NCBI RefSeq assembly: GCF_900116555.1
Contig: NZ_FPAT01000013.1
Coordinates: 85,473 to 149,472 of the forward strand
Reading direction: 5' to 3'
DNA from: Actinopolyspora lacussalsi subsp. righensis
GTDB lineage: Bacteria; Actinomycetota; Actinomycetes; Mycobacteriales; Pseudonocardiaceae
DNA: 64,000 bases
A model generated the notes under the pieces. It made no database searches, had not been told where the DNA came from, and saw only the letters and a program-made list of their open reading frames with translations. Below are positions 1-9,033 of the stretch, piece by piece (the first letter of the stretch is position 1; the number at the start of each line of letters is the position of its first letter). The position numbers were made by a program, and so were the translations under genes.

Positions 1-1333
<1,333 letters not shown>

Positions 1334-1370
1334 TGAAGTCTCCTCCAGCGTATTGGTTCTCTGCTTAGGA

Positions 1371-1399
1371 CTTATAACTCCTGAGCCCTACTGACTCAA
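1371..1399 (-). promoter_or_regulatory. dnaK promoter
   Basis: On the minus strand a -35 TTGAGT (bases 1394-1399) and a -10 TATAAG (1371-1376) are separated by exactly 17 bp, about 40 bp upstream of the dnaK start. The -35 lies inside the HAIR operator, so repressor binding would block RNA polymerase. Confidence 0.75.
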
Positions 1400-1400
1400 G
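1380..1400 (-). promoter_or_regulatory. HAIR element (HspR-binding site)
   Basis: The minus strand reads CTTGAGT-N7-GCTCAGG, matching the HspR inverted repeat CTTGAGT-N7-ACTCAAG in all 7 bases of one half and 5 of 7 in the other. In actinobacteria HspR represses the dnaK operon through such sites. hspR itself would lie to the left, outside the window. Confidence 0.8.
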
Positions 1401-1896
1401 TAGTACTCGAACCGAATCCGATCCGTCAAACCAGCTTTGAGTCGTAGCGGCTCAAGGTTCCTGCCCGAGCAACGCGTGACCAGCCACGAGTGTTCCCGAG
1501 AACCCCGTCGTGACGGGTGTGATTCGTGTCGCCGGGGCGGCTCTCGCGGCGGCCCCCGCAGCCGGGGCGGCAGGAACACCGGGCGCTATCCCGTTTCCGA
1601 CGAATCGACGAGCCGACGCCGGACGACCCGACGAGCCGGGAGGCTGTTCCGCGAACGGCACCGACGGGCACTCGCCTGCCCGGGGGTCTGCCCCAGGGGG
1701 TCACCTGCCCGCGGGGCTGACGGGACCGGACCGGCCACGTCCGGGGGATGCCCAGCTACCCGAGCGGGCAATCACTCCCCCGGGAGCACGCGGACGGTCC
1801 CCGAGGACACGCGGGTGCCCCGGGAACAACGGGCGCCCCCGGGAGGAAACAGCCCCTCCGGCAGGGAGCGGGTGGAGTTACGACGAGTCGGCTCGC
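1401..1896. other. Intergenic region without a supported gene
   Basis: Very GC-rich spacer between dnaK and the DUF4097 gene. Several open frames cross it on both strands, but they read as low-complexity Arg/Pro/Gly sequence without a ribosome site or domain. No gene, RNA or clear terminator can be supported. Confidence 0.5.
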
Positions 1897-2673
1897 TCAG
1901 GAGCTCTCGACCTCGATGGAGCCGCTGCCGGTGGAAAGCCGCAGCGAGCGTTCGGCGTCGGCGTCCCGGGCGACCTCGATGTCGGTGGAGCCACTGCCGG
2001 TGTCGGCACGGACGCTGTAGCTGTTCGCGGGAACGGTGAGTTCGATGCCGCCGGAACCGGTGTCGGCACGCACCGAACGCGGATCGGACAGCTCCAGCGA
2101 GATCCCGCCCGAGCTGGTCCGCGTCGTGACGTCGGCGGAGTCGATGCCCTCCCCCTCTATTTGTCCACTGCCGGTCGATACGTTGACGGGGCCGCCGATG
2201 TCGGTGAGTTCGATACCGCCGGAACCGGTCTCGGCACGCACCTCCCCGTCGATGCCGCGCAGCTCCAGCGCCCCCGAGCCCACCCGCACGTCGGTCGAGG
2301 ACATCCCGGTGACCTCCAGCGAACCGGAACCGAGTCCGCCGGTCACCGGAACGCGTCGGGGCAGCGTCACCTCGTACTCGACGTCGCAGCCCCAGCCGCA
2401 ATCGGTCTCGAGCACGAGCCTGCCGTCGTCGACCCGGTAATTCGTCTCGGAGTTCCGCCCCCAGCCGCCCCACCAGCCGTCGCGTTCCTCGCGGACCCTC
2501 GGTTCGGCACCGGCCTCGTAGTTGATCTTCACCGCGCCCGGGCCCGAACGCAGCTCCACGGCCGACACACCGGAGGGCGAGCCGGTCCGGGTGTCCGAGG
2601 GACCTCCCCAGGAGAGCACGGCTCCACCCAGCAGAACCAGTACGGCGCCACCCACCGCGAGTCCCGTGCGCAT
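1897..2673 (-). CDS. DUF4097-family beta-repeat protein, membrane-anchored
   Basis: Predicted exported or anchored protein. The chosen start at 2673 (MRTGLAVGG) has GGAG 8 nt upstream; two upstream in-frame ATGs are worse placed. An N-terminal hydrophobic segment (about residues 4-24) is followed by a Trp/Gly-rich stretch. After that come repeated short beta-strand units built around a TGSG/GSGG motif (for example RVGSGALELRG, ETGSGGIELT, DTGSGSTDIEV), the hallmark of DUF4097 (a beta-solenoid related to DUF2807). Its function is unknown; members often sit next to stress or PadR-regulated genes. Nothing in the context assigns a substrate. Confidence 0.8.
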   Translation of the reverse strand: MRTGLAVGGAVLVLLGGAVLSWGGPSDTRTGSPSGVSAVELRSGPGAVKINYEAGAEPRVREERDGWWGGWGRNSETNYRVDDGRLVLETDCGWGCDVEYEVTLPRRVPVTGGLGSGSLEVTGMSSTDVRVGSGALELRGIDGEVRAETGSGGIELTDIGGPVNVSTGSGQIEGEGIDSADVTTRTSSGGISLELSDPRSVRADTGSGGIELTVPANSYSVRADTGSGSTDIEVARDADAERSLRLSTGSGSIEVESS

Positions 2674-2853
2674 CGTCATCACTCCGATCTCGGGGGCTTG
2701 GATCTCAGGGGCTTGCCCGGTCACCCGACGAGGTCAAATTACCGCCGACCGCGGCGGCAGGGTATCGGTGATTTACCCGGAACGGCCCCGGAGACTCCGA
2801 AAGTGCGAATCCGGGGCACCCACCCGTCGGAGTCCGGAGCGGTTCCGGAACCC

Positions 2854-2904
2854 GACGGACAGCCTCGACGGACAGCCCTGACGGACAGCCCTGACGGACA
2901 GCGG
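2854..2904. repeat. Four tandem copies of a 13-bp unit
   Basis: The unit GACGGACAGCCCT occurs four times head-to-tail (starts 2854, 2867, 2880, 2893; the outer copies carry small changes). It lies about 90 bp upstream of hisG in a non-coding stretch. Slippage could change copy number. Confidence 0.85.
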
Positions 2905-2994
2905 AGCCCGTGGGGCGGGATGCGCCGGAACCCCGTCGGGGAGGCAACCATTAGAATCGTTCCCGGAGGCCATACGCCGTATTGAGGATGCCTG

Positions 2995-3861
2995 ATGTTG
3001 CGCGTCGCCGTCCCGAACAAGGGATCGCTGCACGGTCCGACCACCCAGCTACTCGAGGAGGCGGGCTACCGGCTTCATCGCGAGCATCGCGCCCTGTTCG
3101 CCGAGGACAGGGGCAACAACGTGCGATTCATCTTCTGGCGGGCCAGCGACATCGCGCGCAACGTGGGCGCCGGGGTGCTCGACGTCGGTATCACCGGGCA
3201 GGACCTGCTGGCGGGCGCGGGCACGGCGGAGAGCACCACCGAACTGCTGCGGCTCGGATTCGGCAGCTCCCGGTTCTACTTCGCGGTCGCCAACGACGGT
3301 CCGATCACCTCGGTTCCCGAGTTGGACGGCAAACGGGTGGCAACCTCGTTCCCGAAACTCGCCGAGCAGGCGGCGGCGCGGCACGGCATCCGCATCGAGC
3401 CGGTCGAACTGGACGGGGCCGTGGAGACCGCCGTGGAACTCGGGCTGGCCGACGCGATCGCCGACGTGGTCGAGACGGGCTCCTCGCTGCGCGCGGCGGG
3501 GCTGACAACCCTCGGCGAACCGATCCTGCGCTCGCAGGCGGTGCTGGTTCGCGGCGCGGGCGCCTCCCTGGGTGAGGAGCGCGAGCACGCCGTCGAGGTG
3601 CTGGGGCAACGGCTGCGAGGAGTGCTCGACGCCCGTTCCTACGTGGTGATGGACTACAACTGTCCGGATTCGGCACTGGAGACGGCGACGGCGATCACGC
3701 CGGGCAAGGAGTCGCCCACCATCTCCAGCCTCACCGAACCCGGCTGGGTAGCGGTACGGGCGATGGTGCCCAGAGCGGACGTGCAGGACGTGATGGACAA
3801 GCTCGCCGAGGTGGGGGCCACCGAGATCCTGGTGACACGGCTGGAGGCCTGCAGGCTCTGA
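2995..3861 (+). CDS. hisG: ATP phosphoribosyltransferase, long form (HisG)
   Basis: Cytosolic enzyme for the first step of histidine synthesis: ATP + PRPP to phosphoribosyl-ATP. The 288-residue protein starts MLRVAVPNKGSL, contains the HisG stretch DVGITGQDLL near residue 65, and has the C-terminal ACT-like regulatory region (from about residue 210, ending EILVTRLEACRL) that marks the long, histidine-inhibited form. GAGG lies 7 nt before the ATG. hisE, often just upstream in actinobacteria, is absent here, so hisG looks monocistronic; a strong hairpin follows at 3877. Confidence 0.97.
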   Translation: MLRVAVPNKGSLHGPTTQLLEEAGYRLHREHRALFAEDRGNNVRFIFWRASDIARNVGAGVLDVGITGQDLLAGAGTAESTTELLRLGFGSSRFYFAVANDGPITSVPELDGKRVATSFPKLAEQAAARHGIRIEPVELDGAVETAVELGLADAIADVVETGSSLRAAGLTTLGEPILRSQAVLVRGAGASLGEEREHAVEVLGQRLRGVLDARSYVVMDYNCPDSALETATAITPGKESPTISSLTEPGWVAVRAMVPRADVQDVMDKLAEVGATEILVTRLEACRL

Positions 3862-3876
3862 CCTGACTCGTCGAGT

Positions 3877-3908
3877 CGGATGGGGTTCGCGGTGCTGAAT
3901 CCCATCCG
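3877..3908 (+). terminator. Transcription terminator hairpin after hisG
   Basis: CGGATGGGGTTC and GAATCCCATCCG form a near-perfect 12-bp stem with an 8-nt loop, 15 bp after the hisG stop. There is no strong U-tract, which is common in high-GC actinobacteria. The following 250 bp up to the next promoter hold no supported gene. Confidence 0.65.
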
Positions 3909-4158
3909 GCTCCGCTTCGGGGACAGGGACGTGAGTAGATGGTCGCGCGTTCTTCTCCCGCGATGCGTTCGACTCGCGGCACCAGGAGCACTCGGATCGT
4001 TCGGCCCGAACGACCTGGTCAAACACGCTCGTCAGGGTCGTCGAGCTCAGAAATCTCCGACGCGGCGGACAACCGCTTGCCGAACGTTCCGGACAGGGGC
4101 GTACCAGTGCGGCCCCGACCCCGATGTTCAGCAGGGTTCCCACCGAGGCAGATTTTTG

Positions 4159-4186
4159 TTGACAGATACATTGATGTGCATACAAT
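4159..4186 (+). promoter_or_regulatory. Strong promoter for the DsbA/SMR cluster, with overlapping inverted repeat
   Basis: TTGACA (4159-4164) and TACAAT (4181-4186) are spaced by 16 bp, an unusually good sigma-70-type match in an AT-rich island of this GC-rich sequence. The spacer contains TACATTGATGTGC, which resembles the TACAT..ATGTAC palindrome upstream of the marR gene at 6367 (spacer one base shorter). It may be a shared MarR operator. Confidence 0.7.
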
Positions 4187-4229
4187 TTAAATGCAAGTTC
4201 ATGGTCCGCCGGGAAACGAGGAGCCGACG

Positions 4230-4829
4230 ATGGCCACGATGGATGTCTACTTCGACTACGTATGCCCGTTCTGCCTACTGGCCAAGGAGGACATCACCAC
4301 TGTCGCCGCCGAGTACGGCGTCGACATCGAATGGCACCCGTTCGAACTTCGCCCCTACCCTGCCGAGACGCTCCGGCCGGAAGACGACTACCTGCCCGCG
4401 ATCTGGCAGCGTGCGGTCTACCCGATGGCCCGACGCGAGGGTGTGGAGATCACACTGCCCTCGATCTCGCCGCAGCCCTACAGTCACACCGCGTTCGAGG
4501 GATACCAGTACGCCCGCGAACACGGGCTCGGGCAGGACTACAACGACCGGGTGCTGCGTGCCTTCTTCCAACGGGATCTCGATATCGGACGTATCGACGT
4601 CCTGACCGAGCTCGCCGCGGAACTCGGGTTGGACAGCACGGAATTCGGTCGGGCTCTCACCGACCGGCGCTACGCCGAAACCCACCGGAAGGCGCTGGAG
4701 CACGCCCGCGACGAAGTGGGAATCACCGCTGTCCCGACCGTGATCATCGGCGAGCACCGGATCAACGGCGTACCCGACAAGGAGCGGTTGCGCACGGCCC
4801 TGTCCAGCACGCTCAGTGCCACTTCCTGA
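4230..4829 (+). CDS. DsbA-family (FrnE-like) thiol oxidoreductase
   Basis: The 199-residue thioredoxin-fold protein starts at the ATG at 4230, which has GAGGAG 6 nt upstream. The N-terminal strand is followed by the active-site motif CPFC (VCPFCLLAKED, about residue 10). The helical insertion of DsbA/2-hydroxychromene-2-carboxylate isomerase proteins comes next, then a C-terminal cis-Pro loop (GITAVPTVIIG) and GVPDKERL. No signal peptide is seen, so it is probably cytosolic, as FrnE-type proteins are. It is first in a co-directional series with two SMR exporters and a deaminase, suggesting a role in handling a toxic or thiol-reactive compound. The substrate is unknown. Confidence 0.88.
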   Translation: MATMDVYFDYVCPFCLLAKEDITTVAAEYGVDIEWHPFELRPYPAETLRPEDDYLPAIWQRAVYPMARREGVEITLPSISPQPYSHTAFEGYQYAREHGLGQDYNDRVLRAFFQRDLDIGRIDVLTELAAELGLDSTEFGRALTDRRYAETHRKALEHARDEVGITAVPTVIIGEHRINGVPDKERLRTALSSTLSATS

Positions 4830-4903
4830 CCCCACGTCCCCACGCGGACCAGAACGCCGACAGCAACGGCCATCCGTCTCACGTAACGAAAAGAGGAATC
4901 GTC

Positions 4904-5224
4904 ATGGCATGGGTTTATCTCGCGATCGCCACGGTCTTCGAAATCGCCTTCGCGTTGTGTGCCAACGCCTCACAGGGATTCACCCGCCTGGGATATTCCA
5001 TTCTCACTCTCGTCATCGGCGCGGGAGGAACCTTCTTCCTGAGCATGGCGCTGATCAGCATCGACGTCGGGGTCGGCTACGCCATCTGGACCGGTCTGGG
5101 CTCGGTCGGGATCGTGCTGCTCGGCACCGTGTTGTTCAAGGAACGCCTGGACTGGCGCAAACTCCTGGGCATCGCCACCGTCATCGTCGGTGTGGTGGGC
5201 CTGGAACTCAGCGGATCCGCCTGA
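4904..5224 (+). CDS. Small multidrug resistance (SMR) transporter subunit 1
   Basis: This 106-residue inner-membrane protein has four predicted TM helices, the full SMR length. The membrane-embedded acidic residue is in VFEIAFALCANASQG (helix 1, the Glu of EmrE/SugE), and helix 3 carries the SMR signature VGYAIWTGLGSVG. AAGAGG lies 8 nt upstream of the ATG. It pairs with a second, non-identical SMR gene 53 bp downstream; known paired SMRs (EbrAB, YkkCD) form heterodimers. The substrate could be a quaternary cation or guanidinium; the sequence does not decide. Confidence 0.93.
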   Translation: MAWVYLAIATVFEIAFALCANASQGFTRLGYSILTLVIGAGGTFFLSMALISIDVGVGYAIWTGLGSVGIVLLGTVLFKERLDWRKLLGIATVIVGVVGLELSGSA

Positions 5225-5277
5225 CGAGATTTCAGAACCGACCGACAATCCACGAACGAGTAATGGGACGTGAGAAA

Positions 5278-5691
5278 ATGACCGCGACAACAACGCATTC
5301 CGAAACCACCCCGGCCGCCACGTCATCCGGTAGTGCCCGACCCTGGATCGTCCTGCTGATCGCCGGGCTCTTCGAGATCGGCTACGCCGTGAGCACCGGC
5401 GGCAGCCAGGGATTCACCAAGTTGAACTGGTCGATCTCCGCGGGCGTGTTCTTCCTGCTGACCGTCTTCACACTCACGCTGGCGCTCAAAAGCATCGACG
5501 TCGGTATCGGTTACGCGATCTGGGCGGGTATCGGCTCCTCCGGGGCAACGGTGGTCAGTGCCTTCCTGTTCGACCAAGCACTGACACCGACGCGGATCCT
5601 GTGGCTCGCCGTGATCATCGCGGGCGTCGTCGGGCTCAAGCTGGCTTCCAGCCCCAAGCTCGCCGAAACCTCCGAACCCGCCCCCGCGTGA
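5278..5691 (+). CDS. SMR transporter subunit 2
   Basis: This 137-residue protein has a polar 20-residue N-terminal extension, four TM helices (first one LLIAGLFEIGYAVSTGGSQG with the conserved Glu), the signature GYAIWAGIGSSG, and a short Pro/Glu-rich C-terminal tail. The start at 5278 follows a weak site; an in-frame ATG at 5263 is possible. Pair composition (one subunit short, one with extensions) fits a heteromeric SMR such as YkkCD, where the two subunits insert in opposite orientation. Confidence 0.92.
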   Translation: MTATTTHSETTPAATSSGSARPWIVLLIAGLFEIGYAVSTGGSQGFTKLNWSISAGVFFLLTVFTLTLALKSIDVGIGYAIWAGIGSSGATVVSAFLFDQALTPTRILWLAVIIAGVVGLKLASSPKLAETSEPAPA

Positions 5692-5724
5692 CCTCCAGCG
5701 CACCACACCGACGAGGAGGGCACC

Positions 5725-6240
5725 ATGCCCACCACAACGCTGGATGCCGACCAGCTCACCGACTACGTCCACCAAGCCGTCGAGCTGTCCCTGGCCAACG
5801 TGCACGACGGCGGAGTGCCGTTCGCGGCGCTGGTCGTCGACCCCGAACACGGCATCGTCGGCTCCGGAGTCAACCGGGTCATGGCCGATCGCGACCCCTT
5901 GGCCCACGCCGAGGTCGTGGCACTACGCGACGCGTGCGGCTCCCGGAACCGCTTCCGGCCGGCCGGATGCGTGCTCATCGCCTCCGGCGAACCCTGCGCC
6001 CTGTGCTACACCAGCGCCCTGTACTCCAACATCACCCACGTGGTCTCCGCCGTCGATCGCCACGAAGCGGCCCGGAACGGCTTCAACTACCTCGATTCCT
6101 ACGACCTGTTCGCGAAACCGCCGGAGAAGTGGCAGGGGTTGTCGACCCGACACTGGTCCGTCGACAACGCCCTGACTCCCTTCACCGCTTGGCGCGAGCT
6201 ACACATGGGGGACCAAGCCCCGGAACGACGGTGGAAATGA
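5725..6240 (+). CDS. Nucleoside/guanine deaminase-family enzyme (CDA fold)
   Basis: The 171-residue zinc-dependent deaminase shows both motifs of the cytidine deaminase-like fold. These are HAEVVALRDAC (zinc His and catalytic Glu) near residue 62 and GEPCALCYTSAL (PCxxC zinc cysteines) near residue 92. Overall length and layout match guanine deaminase/nucleoside deaminase proteins rather than tRNA adenosine deaminase TadA. AGGAGG precedes the ATG. It lies 33 bp behind the SMR pair, so it is probably co-transcribed. A deaminase next to SMR exporters suggests turnover of a nitrogenous base or guanidino compound, but that is inference. Confidence 0.87.
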   Translation: MPTTTLDADQLTDYVHQAVELSLANVHDGGVPFAALVVDPEHGIVGSGVNRVMADRDPLAHAEVVALRDACGSRNRFRPAGCVLIASGEPCALCYTSALYSNITHVVSAVDRHEAARNGFNYLDSYDLFAKPPEKWQGLSTRHWSVDNALTPFTAWRELHMGDQAPERRWK

Positions 6241-6366
6241 TCCCGTATGAGCAAACCACGGCTCCGAAAGACATGCCCGTTCACGCGACACGCCGCAACC
6301 CTCGGCGAGGCGGGCGGCGAAACGAATCCGGGTAATTGTTCACCGTTGTTGGATAACTGGTTGTAT

Positions 6367-6381
6367 GTACATATCATGTAC
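6367..6381. promoter_or_regulatory. Candidate MarR operator
   Basis: GTACAT-ATC-ATGTAC is a perfect 6-bp inverted repeat in an AT-rich patch 100 bp upstream of the marR start. Its half-site resembles the repeat in the cluster promoter at 4166. Placement and symmetry fit MarR autoregulation. Confidence 0.6.
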
Positions 6382-6423
6382 TATTAACGGTGATGGGTGC
6401 TTGTCCGGAACATGACAAGTGCC

Positions 6424-6464
6424 GCCGGGAGCCGGGAGGTGAACAGCACCTCCCGGCTCCCGGC
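6424..6464 (+). promoter_or_regulatory. Perfect 18-bp leader hairpin before marR
   Basis: GCCGGGAGCCGGGAGGTG, a 5-nt loop AACAG, then its exact complement. The stem is extremely stable (15 of 18 pairs are G-C) and ends just before the AAAGGAG ribosome site of the marR gene. It could attenuate transcription from an upstream promoter or terminate the deaminase operon while leaving the marR ribosome site exposed. Confidence 0.75.
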
Positions 6465-6481
6465 AGCGAAAGGAGTGGGTC

Positions 6482-6970
6482 ATGACCGAAGCGCAGCAGG
6501 AGGGCTTCAGCCCCGCCACGACCCCGCTACGAGGGCTCTCCGTCGAGGGAAAGCAGTGGACCCGCCTGGTCGCACTGCACGCACAGGTCGACGGGCTGAT
6601 CGAAAAGGCACTGCACCGGCACTGCGCTCTCGGCCTGTCCGAGTTCCTCGCGCTCGCGGCGTGCGCCGCGAGCGACGACGGCGAGATGCGAATGCAGGAA
6701 CTGACCGAGGCGGTCTACCTGAACCAGAGCTCCGTCAGTCGCCTCGTCGCCCGGTTGGAACGTTCCGGACTGACCGAGCGTCGGTTGTGCGAACTCGACC
6801 GCCGAGGTGTCTACACCGGTATCACCGAACACGGCCTCAAGACCCTCGGCGAGGCCGTCCCCGTCTACGAGAACGCGCTGGCCGAGGCGATGGCTCACGC
6901 GGAGCTGGATCCGGAACTCAAACCGATCCTTCACGCGCTGCGCTCGCAGCGGAGCGGGCAAGGCGAGTAA
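6482..6970 (+). CDS. MarR-family transcriptional regulator
   Basis: The 162-residue winged-helix regulator contains the MarR DNA-binding core LTEAVYLNQSSVSRLVARLE (about residues 73-92, recognition helix) and the wing RRLCELDRRGVYTGIT. The start has AAGGAG 5 nt upstream. It is last in the row with the DsbA, SMR and deaminase genes and most likely controls them. The ligand is unknown, but a SMR substrate or thiol stress would fit. The stop lies 15 bp from the end of the convergent tetR gene. Confidence 0.92.
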   Translation: MTEAQQEGFSPATTPLRGLSVEGKQWTRLVALHAQVDGLIEKALHRHCALGLSEFLALAACAASDDGEMRMQELTEAVYLNQSSVSRLVARLERSGLTERRLCELDRRGVYTGITEHGLKTLGEAVPVYENALAEAMAHAELDPELKPILHALRSQRSGQGE

Positions 6971-6985
6971 CCGCTTCTCCGGACG

Positions 6986-7573
6986 TCAGCGCTCGGGAAC
7001 CAGGTGGGCCAGCGCCGGGCGGAACTCCTCGGGGCCGGGCGGTTCCTCGGCGATCAGGGCCTGCATCAGCAGCCCGTCGATGGCGGCGGGCAGCGCGCGT
7101 ACCGCGCCGGTGTCGCTCGTCCCCGTGTCGTGCACGTATCCGGTGGCCACCTCGATCCAGCGGCGGGCGGCCGGGCGCAGCGCGGGCCTGCGTGCGGCGA
7201 GCAGGTAGAGCTCGTACTCGGCCAGTGTCCGGCCGCGCTGCTCCCGGACCATGCGGGAGAGCATCTCGGCGGTGGCGGTGACCCACCCTTCGGGGTCGTC
7301 GACCACGTGTTCGGTGAGTTCGCGCAACTCGGAGATCATCGTCTCGCAGCTCTCCAGCAGGGCCGCGATCAGCACCCCGTCGATGCTCTCGAAGTAGTAG
7401 ACGACCGAAGCCGGTGGCACGGCCGCCTCCCGAGCGATGTTGCGGTGACTGACCCCCGCGATGCCGTCCCGCTCGATCACGCGCAGGGTGGCGTCGATGA
7501 TCGCCCTGCGTCTGCGCTCGCCCTTGGCGCGACGCCCGTCGGAGTGCTCGGTCGGATTGCCGTCGTGGGTCAA
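6986..7573 (-). CDS. TetR-family transcriptional regulator
   Basis: 195 residues. An N-terminal HTH of TetR type (AIIDATLRVIERDGIAGVSH then NIAREAAVPPASVVYYF, residues about 24-62) is followed by an all-helical ligand domain. Its ATG overlaps the stop of the SMR gene upstream (ATGA), so the two are translationally coupled. The usual arrangement is a TetR repressor of the exporter it is paired with. Confidence 0.92.
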   Translation of the reverse strand: MTHDGNPTEHSDGRRAKGERRRRAIIDATLRVIERDGIAGVSHRNIAREAAVPPASVVYYFESIDGVLIAALLESCETMISELRELTEHVVDDPEGWVTATAEMLSRMVREQRGRTLAEYELYLLAARRPALRPAARRWIEVATGYVHDTGTSDTGAVRALPAAIDGLLMQALIAEEPPGPEEFRPALAHLVPER

Positions 7574-7893
7574 TGCGCGCCTCCCGCCTCCAGCGCGACC
7601 ACACCACCGATGATCAGCAGGATCCCCGCGATCTGGGTCAGGGTCATGGTCTCGTTCAGGAACAACGCGCCGATCAGCACCACGAGTGCCACTCCCGCGG
7701 CCGACCAGATGGCGTAGGCGACCCCGACGGGGATGCCCATCTTGAGCACGTTCGCCAGCGCCACGAACGCGGAGCCGTACCCGAGCACCACCAGCACCAG
7801 GGGAAGCGGCCTGCTCAGCCCGTCGACGAACCGCAGCGATATGGTGCCGATCACTTCCGACAGGATCGCCGCCACCAACACGATGTAGGCCAA
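7570..7893 (-). CDS. SMR-family multidrug efflux protein
   Basis: 107 residues and four TM helices. Helix 1 contains LSEVIGTISLRFVDGLSRP with the conserved Glu, and helix 3 carries VGVAYAIWSAAGVAL. This is the EmrE-like branch (homodimeric quaternary-cation exporters), distinct from the pair at 4904-5691. It is first gene of a two-gene operon with the TetR repressor. An AT-rich patch at 7945-7980 probably holds its promoter; no clear operator was identified there. Confidence 0.93.
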   Translation of the reverse strand: MAYIVLVAAILSEVIGTISLRFVDGLSRPLPLVLVVLGYGSAFVALANVLKMGIPVGVAYAIWSAAGVALVVLIGALFLNETMTLTQIAGILLIIGGVVALEAGGAH

Positions 7894-8014
7894 CTGACCT
7901 CCGAACTCCCGTACGGATCGTCGCGGCTACCGCGAACCGCCCGAAATTTGAACGACTGTACTACTTCTTTAATATACCGCCGCCGATCCGGAGTGTCGAT
8001 GTGTCCGTTCAGGG

Positions 8015-8515
8015 CTACCGACCGCCGCGCTTTTCCTCACCGGAGCCGAAGATCATCGAGGACAGCAGGATCACGGCCCAGATGCCCATCGGAAAGATCG
8101 GCCAGAAGAAGTTGGGGCCACCGGACGCGATCGAGGTGATCAGCCAGATACCGACGAGCACGAAGGAGGTCCCCGCCCAGTCCCGCCACTCGGCGCCCCG
8201 GCTCCGGGGCTGCCCGCGTTTCCGTCCGGCCGGTCGCTCGCCCTCGTCCTCCTCGGTTTCCGGAGCTACCGAGCGCGTCCGCCGAGCGGGCTCGGAGGGG
8301 GTCGGAAGATCCCGCGTCAGCGGTTCCAGCTCGGCGCGGGCCACCGCCGCGTAGGCCTGCCCGACCCGCTCGTCGAACTCGGCCATGTCGAGCCTGCCCT
8401 CGTTCATCGCGAGGCGCAGTCGCTCGGCGACCGCCTCCCGCTCGGCGTCCGAGGCGCGCACTCCCCGCTCGTTCGGGCCGCTCGCATCCGGGCCACTCGC
8501 TTCTGGTCCGGACAT
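8015..8515 (-). CDS. DUF1707 (SHOCT-like) protein with two C-terminal TM helices
   Basis: The ATG at 8515 has GGAGG 4 nt upstream. After a low-complexity start, residues ~20-60 hold the DUF1707 motif RASDAEREAVAERLRLAMNE followed by GRLDMAEFDERVGQAYAA. A charged linker (residues 75-110) leads to two hydrophobic helices (SFVLVGIWLITSIASG and FFWPIFPMGIWAVILLSS), a 2TM arrangement. These proteins are widespread in actinobacteria; function unknown, likely membrane-associated. Confidence 0.85.
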   Translation of the reverse strand: MSGPEASGPDASGPNERGVRASDAEREAVAERLRLAMNEGRLDMAEFDERVGQAYAAVARAELEPLTRDLPTPSEPARRTRSVAPETEEDEGERPAGRKRGQPRSRGAEWRDWAGTSFVLVGIWLITSIASGGPNFFWPIFPMGIWAVILLSSMIFGSGEEKRGGR

Positions 8516-9033
8516 CACGCCTCCCGACTGGCCGTTCCCGAGGTCTCACCACGCGGCGCGGTGATCACACCCCGGCGCGGTATCCGAAAATGATACCGAA
8601 GCACCGGTCATGACGGGGCCGTTTCACCCCAACGGCGCCACCGGACCGCACCACGATGGTTCCGACTGGATCGATCAAAGCCGGACTCGGGCCACGAGAG
8701 TGGCGAAAATCGCACCCGCCATGACCTCGACCCATTCGGGCTCGACAGCGCCGTCGCGCCGCCACCGCGGCCTCGGTCGGCACGGCCCCGACGAGCGGCG
8801 AAGAGTCAAGCACACCCACGCTGCGCAGCGCGAACAGCACAGCGTAGCGTTCTGTTACGCTTCCCCGGATTCCGCGCTGACGGCAAGCGGACGACCCCAC
8901 GCCCGGCTAGTCTTTCGTGTCGCCGTCTCGCACAATCACCGACTGTTCCCACCACGAGCGACGCCCCTATGGTTACCGACGAGTAATAGAGGCTAAGCTC
9001 AGCGTCCAAACCCGCGAACAGGAGGCCACGAGC
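8516..9033. other. Intergenic region
   Basis: 518 bp without a supported gene. It contains one inverted repeat, GGTATC-N7-GATACC at 8579-8597, which could be an operator or a weak hairpin. The promoter of the Fe-S reductase gene must lie in the right part, but no consensus boxes are convincing. Confidence 0.45.

Noticed and set aside
4830..4903. Guanidine riboswitch upstream of the SMR pair
   Set aside because: The gap is only 74 bp and shows none of the conserved ACGR loop pairs or the ykkC core; control by MarR is better supported.
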